64,000 nucleotides of DNA from Mesostigma viride (GCA_009746045.1 RPFO01002162.1:1-64000), one strand, 5' to 3'; counted from the first letter of the stretch, positions 36,771 through 47,261 are shown. Notes: generated by a model not told the origin, from the letters alone. Program-made: numbers and translations.

Positions 36771-38283
36771 TCTTGAACGACTTATTAGTAGATTTACGGC
36801 CACTGAGCCGGAAGCATTAGCTGCCATTGCTGCCCATCCCCAACAATTAGGCAAGCACCCTTGTAAATTTGTAGGTGGATTTTTATATGTGCAGTTAGCA
36901 GACTCTCCCCCTCAATGGCGCCTGTATGTCCCTCCTATCTGTCGCTCCTCCTTGCTCTTTGAGTTGCATGACTTAGCTGCTCATCAGGGTGGTAAACGGG
37001 TACGGGACCTAGTAGCCCGCTCTTACTACTGGCCTTCCCTTTTAAAGGATGTGGATGAGTATGTTAGAACCTGTCAATCTTGCCAGGAGATGAAACCCAA
37101 CAATGTAGGACAGATAGCAGAGCCTAGGACCTTACCTGATCCCATCATGCCGTGGGACTCCATTATGATGGATTTTGTAGGACCTTTTAGGAAGAATGAT
37201 AGAGGTAACGCCCAGATCCTTGTTTTTGTAGATCGTTTTACTCGTATGTGTCATCTCGTGCCGTGTCCCTTAGAACTCACCGCACGCGATTGCGCACGCC
37301 TATACCTTAATAACGTATATAGATATCATGGTTTGAGTAGGCAGTTTATTAGTGATAAAGATAAGTTATTTACTTCTGATTTCTGGCAGCAGTTCTTCGC
37401 TGCTATCGGTACCAAGGTCACCTTCGGTACTGCCTACCACTCCTCCTCGTCTCATTTAGTAGAACGTTTGAATAGGGTAGTGGAAGAAGCTCTGCGGCAC
37501 TATGTGAATGGCTCTGGGAGTGATTGGGAGGATTATCTATGTCTGGTAGAGTTTTCCCTTAACAACTGCCCTCAGGCTGCGCATGGTTATACACCCTTCT
37601 TCCTAGATACTGGTAGACAACCTCTTACCCCTACCTCTCTCTTAGCTAGTCCTTTAAGGGATAAGGATGATGTGTCCCGGGATACTGTAGAAGGTGTGCA
37701 GGCGTTATTAGATAAGATGAAGAATGCACACGACAACGCTATTGCAGGGTACCATAGTGCGCAGGCCAAGTACCTTGCTAGGTTGCGTGCCTCATTAGAT
37801 AGGAGAGCACCTGAGATAGAAATAGGAGATTTAGTCTTAGTAGAAGGCCCCCGTGTTGGCCGATTCGCTCATAAGTTCGAAGCTGAACTGAAAGTGAAAC
37901 TTAGGCCCGCCTTCCTAGGACCCTTCCGTGTGTTGTCTAGAGTAGGTAATTTCCTGTATGAGATAGATATTCCTACCTCTTGGCAGACCCACTCGCGCAC
38001 CTTTCATAGAAGCCAGCTTAAGCTCTATCATCAGAGCACGTTCGCTGGTAGAGAATTAGCCCCTGCCCCTTTAGAGCATAATCCTGATACTGGCGAGGTA
38101 GAGGACGAGGTAGAGGGTATCGTGGCCCATAGAGATATCAAAAAGGGCCGCGGTACCCAGCGCCAGTATAAGGTGAAGTGGATGTATGCTCGTAGTGAGG
38201 TAGATAAGGTCTGGTATACGGAAAGTGAGCTAGATGGGTGTAGTCGCCTGCTGCAGGAGTATAAAACCCTGCACAAGCTCTAG
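36757..38283 (+). CDS. Element E: integrase with C-terminal chromodomain
   Basis: 508 residues, overlapping the RT frame by 14 bp. HHCC finger: HDLAAHQGGKRVRDLV ... CQSCQ. DDE core: MMDFVGPF, ISDKDKLFTSDFW, SSSHLVERLNRVVEE. GPF/GPY-like module: LRPAFLGPFRVLSRVGNFLY. The C-terminus has VEGIVAHRDIKKGRGTQRQY, then KVKWMY...VWYTESELDG, a chromodomain pattern, which in chromoviruses directs insertion to modified chromatin. Confidence 0.9.
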   Translation: MPTSDLERLISRFTATEPEALAAIAAHPQQLGKHPCKFVGGFLYVQLADSPPQWRLYVPPICRSSLLFELHDLAAHQGGKRVRDLVARSYYWPSLLKDVDEYVRTCQSCQEMKPNNVGQIAEPRTLPDPIMPWDSIMMDFVGPFRKNDRGNAQILVFVDRFTRMCHLVPCPLELTARDCARLYLNNVYRYHGLSRQFISDKDKLFTSDFWQQFFAAIGTKVTFGTAYHSSSSHLVERLNRVVEEALRHYVNGSGSDWEDYLCLVEFSLNNCPQAAHGYTPFFLDTGRQPLTPTSLLASPLRDKDDVSRDTVEGVQALLDKMKNAHDNAIAGYHSAQAKYLARLRASLDRRAPEIEIGDLVLVEGPRVGRFAHKFEAELKVKLRPAFLGPFRVLSRVGNFLYEIDIPTSWQTHSRTFHRSQLKLYHQSTFAGRELAPAPLEHNPDTGEVEDEVEGIVAHRDIKKGRGTQRQYKVKWMYARSEVDKVWYTESELDGCSRLLQEYKTLHKL

Positions 38284-38358
38284 TGTCAGACCTTCTCCTC
38301 TCTTACGTTACGTCTGCTGTCGACGGGTGGTTGGTTGTCCCCTCCCTCCGCAGCCGTC

Positions 38359-39729
38359 ATGTCGGAGCCTACCCCTCAGATGGAGTCCCTGCCGCCTACC
38401 CCTGATCCGGAGCTATATTATGAGGTCCTTCCGGGCCGGTGGGTCTCCAGGTCCAGCTTCCCGGGTGGCCCAATCCATCCTGCCCTTCAGGCAAGTCACG
38501 CTGCTTTGGTCCGGGCCGCCCTCTTCGGGGTCTCCTGGTTTGGGCCAGACCCCCATGAACCGCAGCAGTTGGTCGTTCATGGTTTCGACGACGCGGGACA
38601 CTGTCTCCTTGAGTGTGGGTCCCGCTGCCCTGCCTTGGGGCAGATAGATGCCATCCTTCAGTGTCCTAGGGTTTTCTCATACCTGTCTACCCCTGTGGGC
38701 CGCTCTTGCCTCCGGGATGTTTTCCCTTGGCTTCCGGCCGAGGGCGATGCTGAGTTAGATGATCACCCTTGTGACCTTCTGCGGGCGGTCGAGTTCATGG
38801 AGATTGCGGATCAGTCGGCACATGGAGATCCTTCCCCTGTGGATGCACCGGTAGAGTCGCAGTACACGCCGGAGTATTCGGCCTCAGTCGCAGCTTCCTC
38901 CTCCTCCAGGTCGGCGCCTTCTCCTGTTCCGTCCTCTCCGCGGTCGACCAGGTGCGTGTCGGTGGAGCCGACGCCTACCCCTCCGGGTGTGGATCGAGAG
39001 CCTGACCCCCTTGCGGCTACGGTGTCTGCAATGCAGGCCCAGATCCAGTCCTTAGCCTCGGCATTCGGGGCCTTCATGGCGTCTCAGTCGCCTGCTTTAG
39101 TTGCGCCTGGTGCGGCGTCTGTTGCTGCTGCGCCACCTACCCCTTCTGTTGCCTCGGCGACTACGGCTTCGCCTGCGCCCCCGCGCGCGCCCGCGGTCGC
39201 TGTGGTTCCGTCGGCTGTCGCGACTCCTGCTGCCTCTGCGCCTGTGACCGCTGTACCTACGCCTGCGCGCGAGTCTCCTGCCCCTGCGATCGCGCCCGCC
39301 GTCGCTGCTTCCGAGCCTCCACAAGCTCAGTCGCAGCCGTCGCGGGGCTTCTTTGGCGATACTAGCGGGCTTCCCAGGCTTTGGGAGGGTGGTCCCCCGC
39401 AGAGGATTCCGGTGCCTGACTGGAGCTTGGATGGTAACCAATCTTATGCCGGACTGCCTGTTCCTACGGGCCCTATTTTCAACATGTGGCCTGGGGGTGC
39501 GCCGGCAACAGAGACCGGCGCGCCTGCTGCGGTGGCGGGTCCGTCGCGGCCCTCTGTGGCCTCGGGTCCGGCGCGACCTCCTGTTGTACCAGTGCCACCT
39601 GCGTCGGTGTCGGCTCCCGCCCCTGCTTCGGCCCCTGCCCCTTCGGCCTCGCGGTCTTTGGCTGCGGTTGTTCAGTCCACTGGTCAGGACCCTCGCGTCA
39701 CCCGCGCGGCCGATTCCCTCCGGGAGTAA
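38359..39729 (+). CDS. Element E: env-position ORF, part 1 (Pro/Ala/Ser-rich)
   Basis: 456 residues from MSEPTPQMESLPPTPDPELY. The N-terminal 150 residues look folded (YEVLPGRWVSRSSFPGG, RAALFGVSWFGPDPHEPQQL, CPRVFSYLSTPVGRSCLRDV). The rest is low-complexity Ala/Pro/Ser/Val. It ends AADSLRE; the neighbouring frame continues PSGSNLSQGDRDRAPS, so one base change in a G run would fuse it to part 2. No signal peptide or convincing transmembrane segment. Function unknown. Confidence 0.65.
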   Translation: MSEPTPQMESLPPTPDPELYYEVLPGRWVSRSSFPGGPIHPALQASHAALVRAALFGVSWFGPDPHEPQQLVVHGFDDAGHCLLECGSRCPALGQIDAILQCPRVFSYLSTPVGRSCLRDVFPWLPAEGDAELDDHPCDLLRAVEFMEIADQSAHGDPSPVDAPVESQYTPEYSASVAASSSSRSAPSPVPSSPRSTRCVSVEPTPTPPGVDREPDPLAATVSAMQAQIQSLASAFGAFMASQSPALVAPGAASVAAAPPTPSVASATTASPAPPRAPAVAVVPSAVATPAASAPVTAVPTPARESPAPAIAPAVAASEPPQAQSQPSRGFFGDTSGLPRLWEGGPPQRIPVPDWSLDGNQSYAGLPVPTGPIFNMWPGGAPATETGAPAAVAGPSRPSVASGPARPPVVPVPPASVSAPAPASAPAPSASRSLAAVVQSTGQDPRVTRAADSLRE

Positions 39730-40669
39730 CTTGTCCCAGGGTGATCGGGACAGGGCCCCTTCCGTGGTGCATGCGACGCCGGAGTCGCGCGACACGTCCG
39801 TGCCTGGGTGTGGTATGTCTGCACTCGCCTGCCGTCAGTGTGACCTGCCGCGCGCCTCCGCCGAGGTGGCCATCACGCCCATGTCCTACGGGTTCTCCCA
39901 GGTGTGTCGGGCGCCGCGGGATCGTGGCCTACCTGTCGAGACTGATCGGCCCCCTTTCGACATGGTTATTTTAGCTGATCCTGTGTTCCAGGGTGAGATC
40001 CTGGTTCGGCGCGTTCTGTACCGCTGGGCTAGGCGTCACAACAACTTGGACACCTACGGTGGGTTCCAGTGGGCTTACCCTCCGCCTCTGGGCATTATGG
40101 CTTCGGATGCCCTTACGGTAGAGTTTCCTGCGGTACCGGGTGCCACGTATAGCACTGTTCTCCAGCCCATCTTAGAGTGGGATGCCCGTCGTCCAGCGCC
40201 CATCCCGGGCCAGGGGCTAGACTCCCGTGGCCACCCTCCTCCTCGGGCCAGCGACTACCTAGAGACATTCGGGTCGCGACAGTGTGCTCGTCGGTGGCGC
40301 TCCCGAGAGGTTCGGCACATCCGGATGTGGCCGTCTAACGTGGAGCCTCTGGTAGATCTGTTCTTCCCGACGGGTTTGCGCCCTCGGATCCGGTACCACC
40401 GCCTACTCCTGCGGGCCCTCTGTTTGATTGCAGTAGAGCCTTTCCTTCGCCTTTTTGCCTGTGGTTTCCTGGACTGGGCCCGTGGCCAGGTCGTTCTTAC
40501 GCAGCACAGGTATTACTGGGCCTTTCTGGGCCTTTTTCCTGACGGCGTGTGGGCCGATGTTTTCCTCACTGTAGATAGGCATGACAATGCCGAGGATGTG
40601 GCCCACTACCAGGCCTATCTGGAGGTCCTGCTGGCCTCTCGTGGCACTTATCAGACGGATGGCCACTAG
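39700..40669 (+). CDS. Element E: env-position ORF, part 2
   Basis: The unique part of the frame ending at 40669 is about 320 residues. It contains MVILADPVFQGEILVRRVLY, YGGFQWAYPPPLGIMASDAL, EVRHIRMWPSNVEPLVDLFF, a moderately hydrophobic LLLRALCLIAVEPFLRLFA, and WAFLGLFPDGVWADVFLTVD. It looks like a folded globular protein, not low complexity. No family recognised. It lies just before the 3' LTR, the place where env or accessory genes occur in some LTR elements. Confidence 0.6.
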
Positions 40670-41041
40670 ATAGAGGGCCTTAGGCCCGACCTGGGGGTGT
40701 TGTCCCTCCGGTATATAGAGTCGCCCTCCTACTCTGGCCAGTTGGTTGGCTGTTCTTGGTCCTTAGTGCTGATGTGTTTACTCTGTGTGTCCTGCCCAGT
40801 GCCGCCCCCCCGGCCAGGACTCCGTTCCAGGCAGTTAGGGGAACCTCCCACCAGGCTTGGTGCTGGCTAACCCTACACCACCCGGCGTGGTGGTGGAGAC
40901 CGTGTGAACTATTGGTGCTTTGTATCTGGGATGGTCTATCGATTGTGTTGGTGTGTGCTGGGTGCATTAGGTTCATCCTACCCCTTTTGTTTCCTTCTCT
41001 CTGCGTAGGGAGAGGGCTCCCTACCTTTTGTGGGGGGGAGG
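40670..41041 (+). other. Element E 3' untranslated region
   Basis: About 370 bp with no gene. It ends TTTTGTGGGGGGGAGG directly before the 3' LTR, a polypurine tract. Confidence 0.7.
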
Positions 41042-41613
41042 TGTTACGTCGCGTAACAATTCGTTGTAGTTACGGACGTAAATTAGGTCCTTGGCCTCGG
41101 TTGTTCCTAGGTTCACGTGTAGTTCTAGCCAGGGCATGATTGTCCTCGTAACAGTACTGTGGTATATTGGGTGCCTTTGGGCGCCGCGCCGCGTACTTTA
41201 TTAGTGGTCCTTATCCTTCGGTAGAATGTAGTGGACCGGCGTGCATCTGTGCACCTGCCTGTGTTTCTGTGTTTCTGCAGGCGAGGGCCAGGTCGGCCCG
41301 AGTCTGTTGGACCGTTGGTGACCATTTATGCACGTTCCACTCCTTGTGTGGTCACTCGGCGTGTGTTAAATGAATTAACACATATTAGCTTGGGTCACGG
41401 CAGTTTAGTTGTGTTTCCTTCCTCTTTTCCTGGAGTAAACGGGTTTGATTAAATGGCCTATGGCATATTACAGTAGTACATATGTAAATGCATTGAGATC
41501 TGGCTTGTCTCGTTCGTCTTTCGCTAGGGGTGTAAATAGAAGCGGCCTCACTAGTCTAGGTAGTATCAGGACAGGTAGAGGTAGAGGTGGTGGCCGAGGC
41601 TTGCGGCGTAACA
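41042..41613 (+). repeat. 3' LTR of element E
   Basis: 572 bp, same ends as 30825-31396 with numerous substitutions. Confidence 0.92.
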
Positions 41614-41806
41614 GTTGTCTCCTTGATAATCCTCAGTCATTGATTATTAGGCACGCCAGTGCGTCACATGGGCCGGTGCCAACAAAGGAACCTCCAACCC
41701 CCATACATTACAAGGAGGGAGCGGGCGCCCCTGACTAGCATGCACTAGCCTAGACCTCTCATGCTGCCATGAGTGGGCAGGCCACAGAGCGCTCTCGCCG
41801 CATTAA
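41614..41806. other. Flank between element E and LINE 1
   Basis: 193 bp without a gene. It starts GTTGTCTCCTTGATAA, a string that recurs after GCTG at 42965, 43114 and 46444. The stretch 41690-41760 resembles the 3' flank of the kinase gene at about 13410-13480. The last 14 bases are the LINE 1 TSD copy. Confidence 0.5.
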
Positions 41807-42871
41807 AAAAAATTAAATTAAATTAAATTAAATTAAATTATAACATGCCTCCGTGGGGAGGTCATGTAGCACATATTTCATGATGGATGGGGTGGAGGAA
41901 GCCGCGTGATCGAACTATCCTAACTCTATCTAGAAAAGCCTAACTACACTACTCATCAAAACGCCTCCTCCGCTTGGGGGGAGGTGGCTTGCCCACAGGG
42001 TCGGGCGTGTGCGCCTTGACAATCTTCTTCCACCGCGTCTTGTCCTGCATGGCAGTCCAAAGACGGGAGAGGGAGTGGATGCGGTGCTCAAACTGGGCTG
42101 GGACCACTAGGTCGTCCAGCAACATCTGAACGTAGTTGGTGACAGGTTTCCCTACCCTTTTGGGAATGTCCGCGGGGCCAGGCCAGGTCAGAATGTGCCG
42201 CCCTGGCTGTCCAAGCCGCTGGGGGCCGGCCAGACCAAGGGTGGTGTCGACCTGGCTGGTGCGGGCAAGGTGTCCTACAAATGCTATCCTACGCTGCCTA
42301 ATCTCGTCCGAAACACGAGGCATGCCATGATACAAAGACTCTGATGACGGACGCTCGGAAAAACCTATACGTGCCGGAGCATCCTATAAACGGTGCCGTC
42401 GAGCCGAGCTGCCAGTTTGGGTGGGAGGGTCCACGCCTCGGCGCCATACGTGAGCACCGTGAGGACGAGGACCTTGAAGAGCATGCGCTTGCGGTGCCCG
42501 TCCAGGCCCTTCGAGCGCCAGTAAGCCGGTGTGAGCGAACGGAGCTTGGCCCAGGCAAGGCCGATGCGGGTGTCCACATCGTCGGCGGTGTCAGGAAGCC
42601 AGCTCCCCAACAGCTTGAAGCGGTCGCGGAGCGGGACCTCCGTCCCGTCGAGCAGGCGCGGCAGCGGTGGTTTACTGGATGCCCCTATCACCATCGCCTC
42701 AGTTTTGACACTAATCTCCAGCCCCACCGCCCGCGCCTCCAGGCCCAGGCAGTCCAGCCAGGTCTGAATGTGCGCGGGGCTCTCGATGAGGGTGGTATCA
42801 TCCGCATAAATCAGGTCGGCAAGGCGGTAACCAGGTCTAACCCCGCCATGTTCTTTCACGTTAAGGATGTG
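41807..42871 (-). mobile_element. 5'-truncated LINE (non-LTR retrotransposon) 1
   Basis: About 1,065 bp, flanked by a perfect 14-bp TSD TCTCGCCGCATTAA (41793-41806, 42872-42885). The 3' end (left) has a tail of TTTAA-type pentamers rather than poly(A). The body encodes the C-terminal half of a LINE RT. Its last 180 bp are shared with LINE 2 at 43493-43760. Confidence 0.93.
41949..42859 (-). pseudogene. LINE 1: RT C-terminal part (YADD onwards), frameshifted
   Basis: Frames 42365-42859 and 41949-42335. First: DLIYADDTTLIESP (RT active site YADD), AVGLEISVKTEAMVIG, FKLLGSWL, VLTYGAEAWTLP and VYRMLRHV then stop. Second: MPRVSDEIRQRRIAFVGHLA, the usual post-RT LINE segment, and a basic end GKPPPPKRRRRFDE. 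The upstream endonuclease and RT N-terminus were never copied, as expected of a 5'-truncated insertion. Confidence 0.88.
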
Positions 42872-42885
42872 TCTCGCCGCATCAT

Positions 42886-43480
42886 TAAGTAATTAATTGA
42901 CTAATAAATATTCAGTTGGGCCCGACCCGCACGAAATACATGCGATTCTCCCGATTTCTGGCATGCGCTGGTTGTCTCCTTGACATGAAATCACGGCATA
43001 CATCATAATAACGTATTAAGTGCATGGTTGGTATTAAGTGCATGGTTGGGGCATGATGCAGACGATATTTGTAACTTTAATTGGTGTAATTATTTTCTAA
43101 TGAGATTAGCATATAGTAGCTGGTTGTCTCCTTGATAGTAGTCCGTGGCATGCCCATGCACATAACATCCCCTTTGGTTTGCACATTAGCAATGAGGATT
43201 TGTACGCTGATTTGCCCTATGTCTCCCACATTATTAGGCACAGGCGCCTGGGCCTAGCCGGGCACCGGCCTGGCCCGCACAGATCAGGTAGACACATCAG
43301 ATAGACTATAGCTGGCACCAAGCCCGCCCAGCCTGGGCGATATGTCCTCACCTGACGTGCCCCAAGCTGCGCGCGGCAGGGCCGCCACCCGTGGACTTTT
43401 CGTGATAGACTCGGCATGGGCATGTGCTACACTAGACGTGACGGGCTCACACCCGGGCAGCCTCCTGGTTTGTCTGTAAT
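42886..43480. other. Region between the two LINEs
   Basis: 595 bp without a gene. It contains TTCTGGCATGCGCTGGTTGT at 42957 (also near 13668 and 46428), a tandem 2x TATTAAGTGCATGGTTGG near 43015-43050, and another GCTGGTTGTCTCCTTGATA at 43111. Confidence 0.5.
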
Positions 43481-43492
43481 ATGGAGGCAGAT

Positions 43493-43760
43493 ATGGGGAT
43501 ACTCTCTCTCCCGTCTTTGGACTGCCATGCAGGACAAGACGCGGTGGAGGAAGATTGTCAAGGCGCACACGCCCGACCCTGTGGGCAAGCCCCCTCCCCC
43601 CAAGCGGAGGAGGCGTTTTGATGAGTAGTGTAGTTAGGATTTTCTAGATAGCTTAGAGTTAGGATAGTTCGATCACGCGGCTTCCTCCACCCCATCCCTC
43701 ATGGAATATGTGCTACATGATCTCCCCACGGCGGCATGTTATAATTTAATTTAATTTTTA
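43493..43760 (+). mobile_element. Severely 5'-truncated LINE 2
   Basis: 268 bp flanked by a perfect 12-bp TSD ATGGAGGCAGAT (43481-43492, 43761-43772). It encodes only the last ~45 residues of the LINE protein (LSRLWTAMQDKTRWRKIVKA, ending KRRRRFDE), then a 3' UTR and a short TTTAA-type tail. It is the same family as LINE 1 on the opposite strand. Confidence 0.93.
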
Positions 43761-43772
43761 ATGGAGGCAGAT

Positions 43773-44423
43773 GGTACGCAAGGATAGATGGCAAGTAGTG
43801 ATGAAGGAGACCACCCCCAAGTCTGTGGGGGCTCCGCGTGTGACCGCGTATGGCGTTCATAGCGATTCGGGCCGCGGTGCTCACAACCCTGTAACTAGGA
43901 CGTAGATAGCTAATTCCACCGGCCATCCATTCCATCCCATATGTTCCCCTCCCACTGAGGACTTATCCTCACGTGACGCAGTCACGTGTCTATTAATTAA
44001 TTAAGTAATTCATTAATTAATTCATTAATTAATGACACGCAAGTACGTACGTACTTATTAAGTGGAAGACCTTGAAGTAGACTTGTCCCACTTAATTTTG
44101 AGTGATCTTGACAACTATTACTTGATAATGGATATTCATTAACGGCTCACGATTTTGTTAAAATAGGTTCATTGTAAAGTCCATCACTATAGATACAACC
44201 AGCGGAAGAATTCGGACCATGGTAGCTCAAACCTGCCGTTATCTTGTCCACAATTCTAGAGTCGTTGAGGAATATGGAAGTGAGTGTCCACTCTATGTTG
44301 TACATACGAGCATACAGCCCTATTCAGGGTACATCCCAGTTGGCATCATCAAATACCATACCATGTAAACTTGTGCCCCAAAATGCAAATGACCCAAAGG
44401 TCGCTAAAACAAAATTGCGGCAT
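43773..44423. other. AT-rich non-coding region, possible third LINE tail
   Basis: No gene seen. 43991-44033 is an (ATTAATTA)-rich stretch resembling a LINE tail; flanks share ACGCAAG (43776-43782, 44038-44044) but this is too short to prove a TSD. 44208-44290 resembles the 49630-49710 copy of a dispersed repeat (CCATGGTAGCTC...CTGCCGTTATCTT). Confidence 0.4.
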
Positions 44424-46185
44424 TTATAAACCGGAGTAGGCAGGCACGGCCTTACCATCCGGCAAGTGCAGGCTCATCTCAGGATTCTTTGCACATGCCG
44501 AGCTGGAAAAAAAAAACGGACCTGGGTTTCTTTTTGACAGCTTATCATTAATCTTTACCCAGGTACTGCAATCAATTGCAAGGTATGTGTACCCATTCTC
44601 AAGTTTCACCTGACAATGGTGACTAGCGTTCACGCCCTTGCCGCCGCAAACCCTCTTTCTGCTGTCCATCTTCGCATTCGTCCAGCCACCCACCTGCAAC
44701 AGCAAACGCAATCATGACACAATCAAATTTAGACACTGATGTTCTTGTACACGACTGAATCCTAAATCAAGCCCTAAGCATTTAAAGGAAATGAGAGAGG
44801 AAATAAAAGAGGGCGGCAGCTAATGCCTGCATGGCGAAATAAGGAGGGGTGGAGGAATGGCAATGCAAGTGGCATCATTGTGCACAAGCAAGGGCGCAAG
44901 TCAAGCGATGGACAAGACGGGTGTGGGGCACGCGAGAAAGTAGCCAATTTGTCACAAAGAACAACACCATTATGAAACTAGACTGACATGTAACAAGAAT
45001 GTCTCCCCATAACGAAGAGGAATCCAATACTGGCGCTACCGACCCAAGGCAGGTGTGCACACTTGCTTCCCCCTCCAAGTGACTCATCATTACCACAGTC
45101 CCATGTGACATCACAGCAATGCAAACCAAATTGCCCCACACCCAATAGACATCTCTGAGAAACTTCGCCAAGTGTCTGTAAACATGTAAACAGAACAAAA
45201 AACCCGCAAGTTTCCAACAGATGAAGGTGGGGTGTAAACCATGGTGCGGCATGGGCGCACCCACTTTGGGAAAACTCATCGACTCAGCCTTGATGCATAC
45301 CTGCTCACTTTACATGCTCTCAGTGCCCCCCTACATTCATAATGCAGAGTGAAAATACCCGCGAACCATACTCCTTAGCAAGCGATGCGAGCATTATTGG
45401 TATGGTAAAATGCAAACTTGCCATCACACACAGAAAAAATGAACGATGTAGTTGAGATGGACTGTAGGTGCGAATGATGGGCAACCTATTATTGAAACAG
45501 GCAGAAGAGCAATGCCTTCAAAAAAACAAGTGATGGTCATCTCTTACAAAGGCTGGCCAATCAACCCCATGTAACATTTAGCAATGCATGTGTAAATGGC
45601 TGATGCAAAGTAAACCCAATTGCAGAAAAGGCCTACAAAGACAAGCACAGTTAACCGCCAGTAAGTCACCACAATACCATCACAGCTGGCAGCTCGGTAG
45701 ACGTCGCTCGGGACACCGGCGGACCACGCTCTTCCTTAACACACCAGTGCGATCCCTCAAAGGCCCTTCGAATTCTCCCTGAAGTACGAATGCCACGCAA
45801 AACAATGTCGTTATGTTAGACGATGCTTTCCAAAAAATGCTACCGACATTAAGAATACAGGCGCAGACTCGCACTTGCTCGATCCGCCTGAAGAGGAGGC
45901 AGGGTCCTCACAAGCCGCGGCTTGCTCGCGGGGGAAGAGCGCTGAGGCGAGAAATCCAAGCATATCGGAGAGGCCGCCGAATTCCCCGATCCTCTTTTCT
46001 TGCTTTGTTTCTTCGGTGTGGAGGGATCTGGCAACTCCGCCGAGGCCCTCCTCCAGCGTGTTGGCGTCGACATCGTGGAGTTGAGAGGGGAATGGGAATC
46101 CGTTAGAAGACGCAGAGAGCAGCGACCAAATTAACGAAACAAGCCAGAGCACCGTTGCATTATACGTTCCGTGAAAAATGGATGC
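44424..46185 (-). other. Possible spliced minus-strand host gene or remnant
   Basis: A hydrophobic leader-like stretch (VLWLVSLIWSLLSASS) opens a minus-strand frame near 46155-45880 (then GFPFPSQLHDVDANTLEEG), about 90 bp below a TATA-like TTTTATAG. No in-frame ATG is present, so the start is unsolved. A second candidate exon at about 45780-45680 encodes EFEGPLRDRTGVLRKSVVRR after a CAG. A third, 44702-44617, follows TTGCTGTTGCAG and encodes VGGWTNAKMDSRKRVCGGKG ... NASHHCQ before GTGAAA. No domain recognised; the model is tentative. Confidence 0.25.
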
Positions 46186-46353
46186 TTATGATCGCACGGT
46201 CATGATCGCACAGCAGCTGGCGTCGCCCAACGCAGGCTATAAAACCCAACGCAGGCTGTTTCCGGCCCCACCGTCTAGGTCATCTAGTCGCTCTACACGT
46301 AAGCCAGCCATAATTTCAATGCACAAGGCTACACATTTCCATCACCATTCATC

Positions 46354-46459
46354 TTCATCATCCTGAACGACTCGAACACGCGGACAAGATAACGGCAGGC
46401 TCGAGCTACCATGGTCCGGATTCTCCCGATTTCTGGCCTGCGCTGGTTGTCTCCTTGAT
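46354..46459 (-). repeat. 106-bp dispersed repeat, inverted copy
   Basis: Close reverse complement of 49595-49700 over 106 bp with a few mismatches. Its right half (GATTTCTGGCCTGCGCTGGT) also occurs near 42955 and its left half, inverted, near 44215. Confidence 0.8.
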
Positions 46460-47261
46460 AAAACTCCATCGCCAAGGTGCAGGAAACTAATGTTTTTGTG
46501 CTGTAACCCTCCGCCCAGCACCACAATCTAACTTCTGGCGACCGCAATCCATCCTTTGGCGACCGCAAATCCGCAATCCATCCTTTGGCGAGGGTTCTGG
46601 CTCGCACACTCATGAGTTAAAAACTCACCCCCGGACCAGAATCAGACCGGGGATCGTCGCCGCGCCTGGTTGCGAGCTACTCCAAGCAGGCCGTGGACTG
46701 CCCTAGCGGCGTATCCAGACGGGAAGTCTGCGTAACCAGCGTAAACCAGACTCCAGCATGCCGTAAGTACAGGTAAAAGCTGTAAAAACCCCATGCCAGA
46801 GACAGCTGCTGACAAAGTTACAGTGCAGCGGGCACCCCCGGCAGCCATAGCGGGAACGATAGTCCGGCAATTGACGGGGGCGGCATGGATGTTTATTAAA
46901 CGTAGATTGATTATATTTAACGTACAAGGTAGCGTTACCTGCAATCCAATAAATGAGGCATTTTAGCGTGGATTTTCTCCAGAGCTTTACCGTGTTTGTC
47001 GTGGCAGAATGTTCCAATGCAGTAGATCAAGTGACGCCATTACTATCGATGTTCCTTTGCATTGCTGCATCTGCCAATTGTTTTTCACTTAAAAGATTGA
47101 TATTGCCTTGTTATGTCGCCAGGTAGACCGATATCCAAGCGAGTTACGGGCGACTTTGCTCGCGATCATAAATGTAGGAGCACGCATTAATTAAACCGGA
47201 CTTGCTTGGGGTCAGGTCCCGATGGTGCGTTGTCGAGCGAGAGCCCACCAAGCAGGCGTGC

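Larger units (their letters stand above)
30825..41613 (+). mobile_element. Ty3/Gypsy chromovirus-like element E, full length
   Basis: 10,789 bp with 572-bp LTRs (30825-31396, 41042-41613) that share ends TGTTACGTCGCGTAACA...GGCGTAACA but differ at many sites, so older than B. ORFs in order: HBD ORF, gag, protease, RT/RNase H, integrase with chromodomain, and a long ORF region in the env position. Breaks between frames occur at protease/RT, RT/integrase and inside the last region. No TSD: left flank GCGCAC belongs to D, right flank GTTGTC does not continue D. Confidence 0.92.

Noticed and set aside
44875-45279. 134-residue minus-strand frame with hydrophobic stretches
   Set aside because: No motif, and it lies between candidate exons of the tentative minus-strand gene, so more likely intron.
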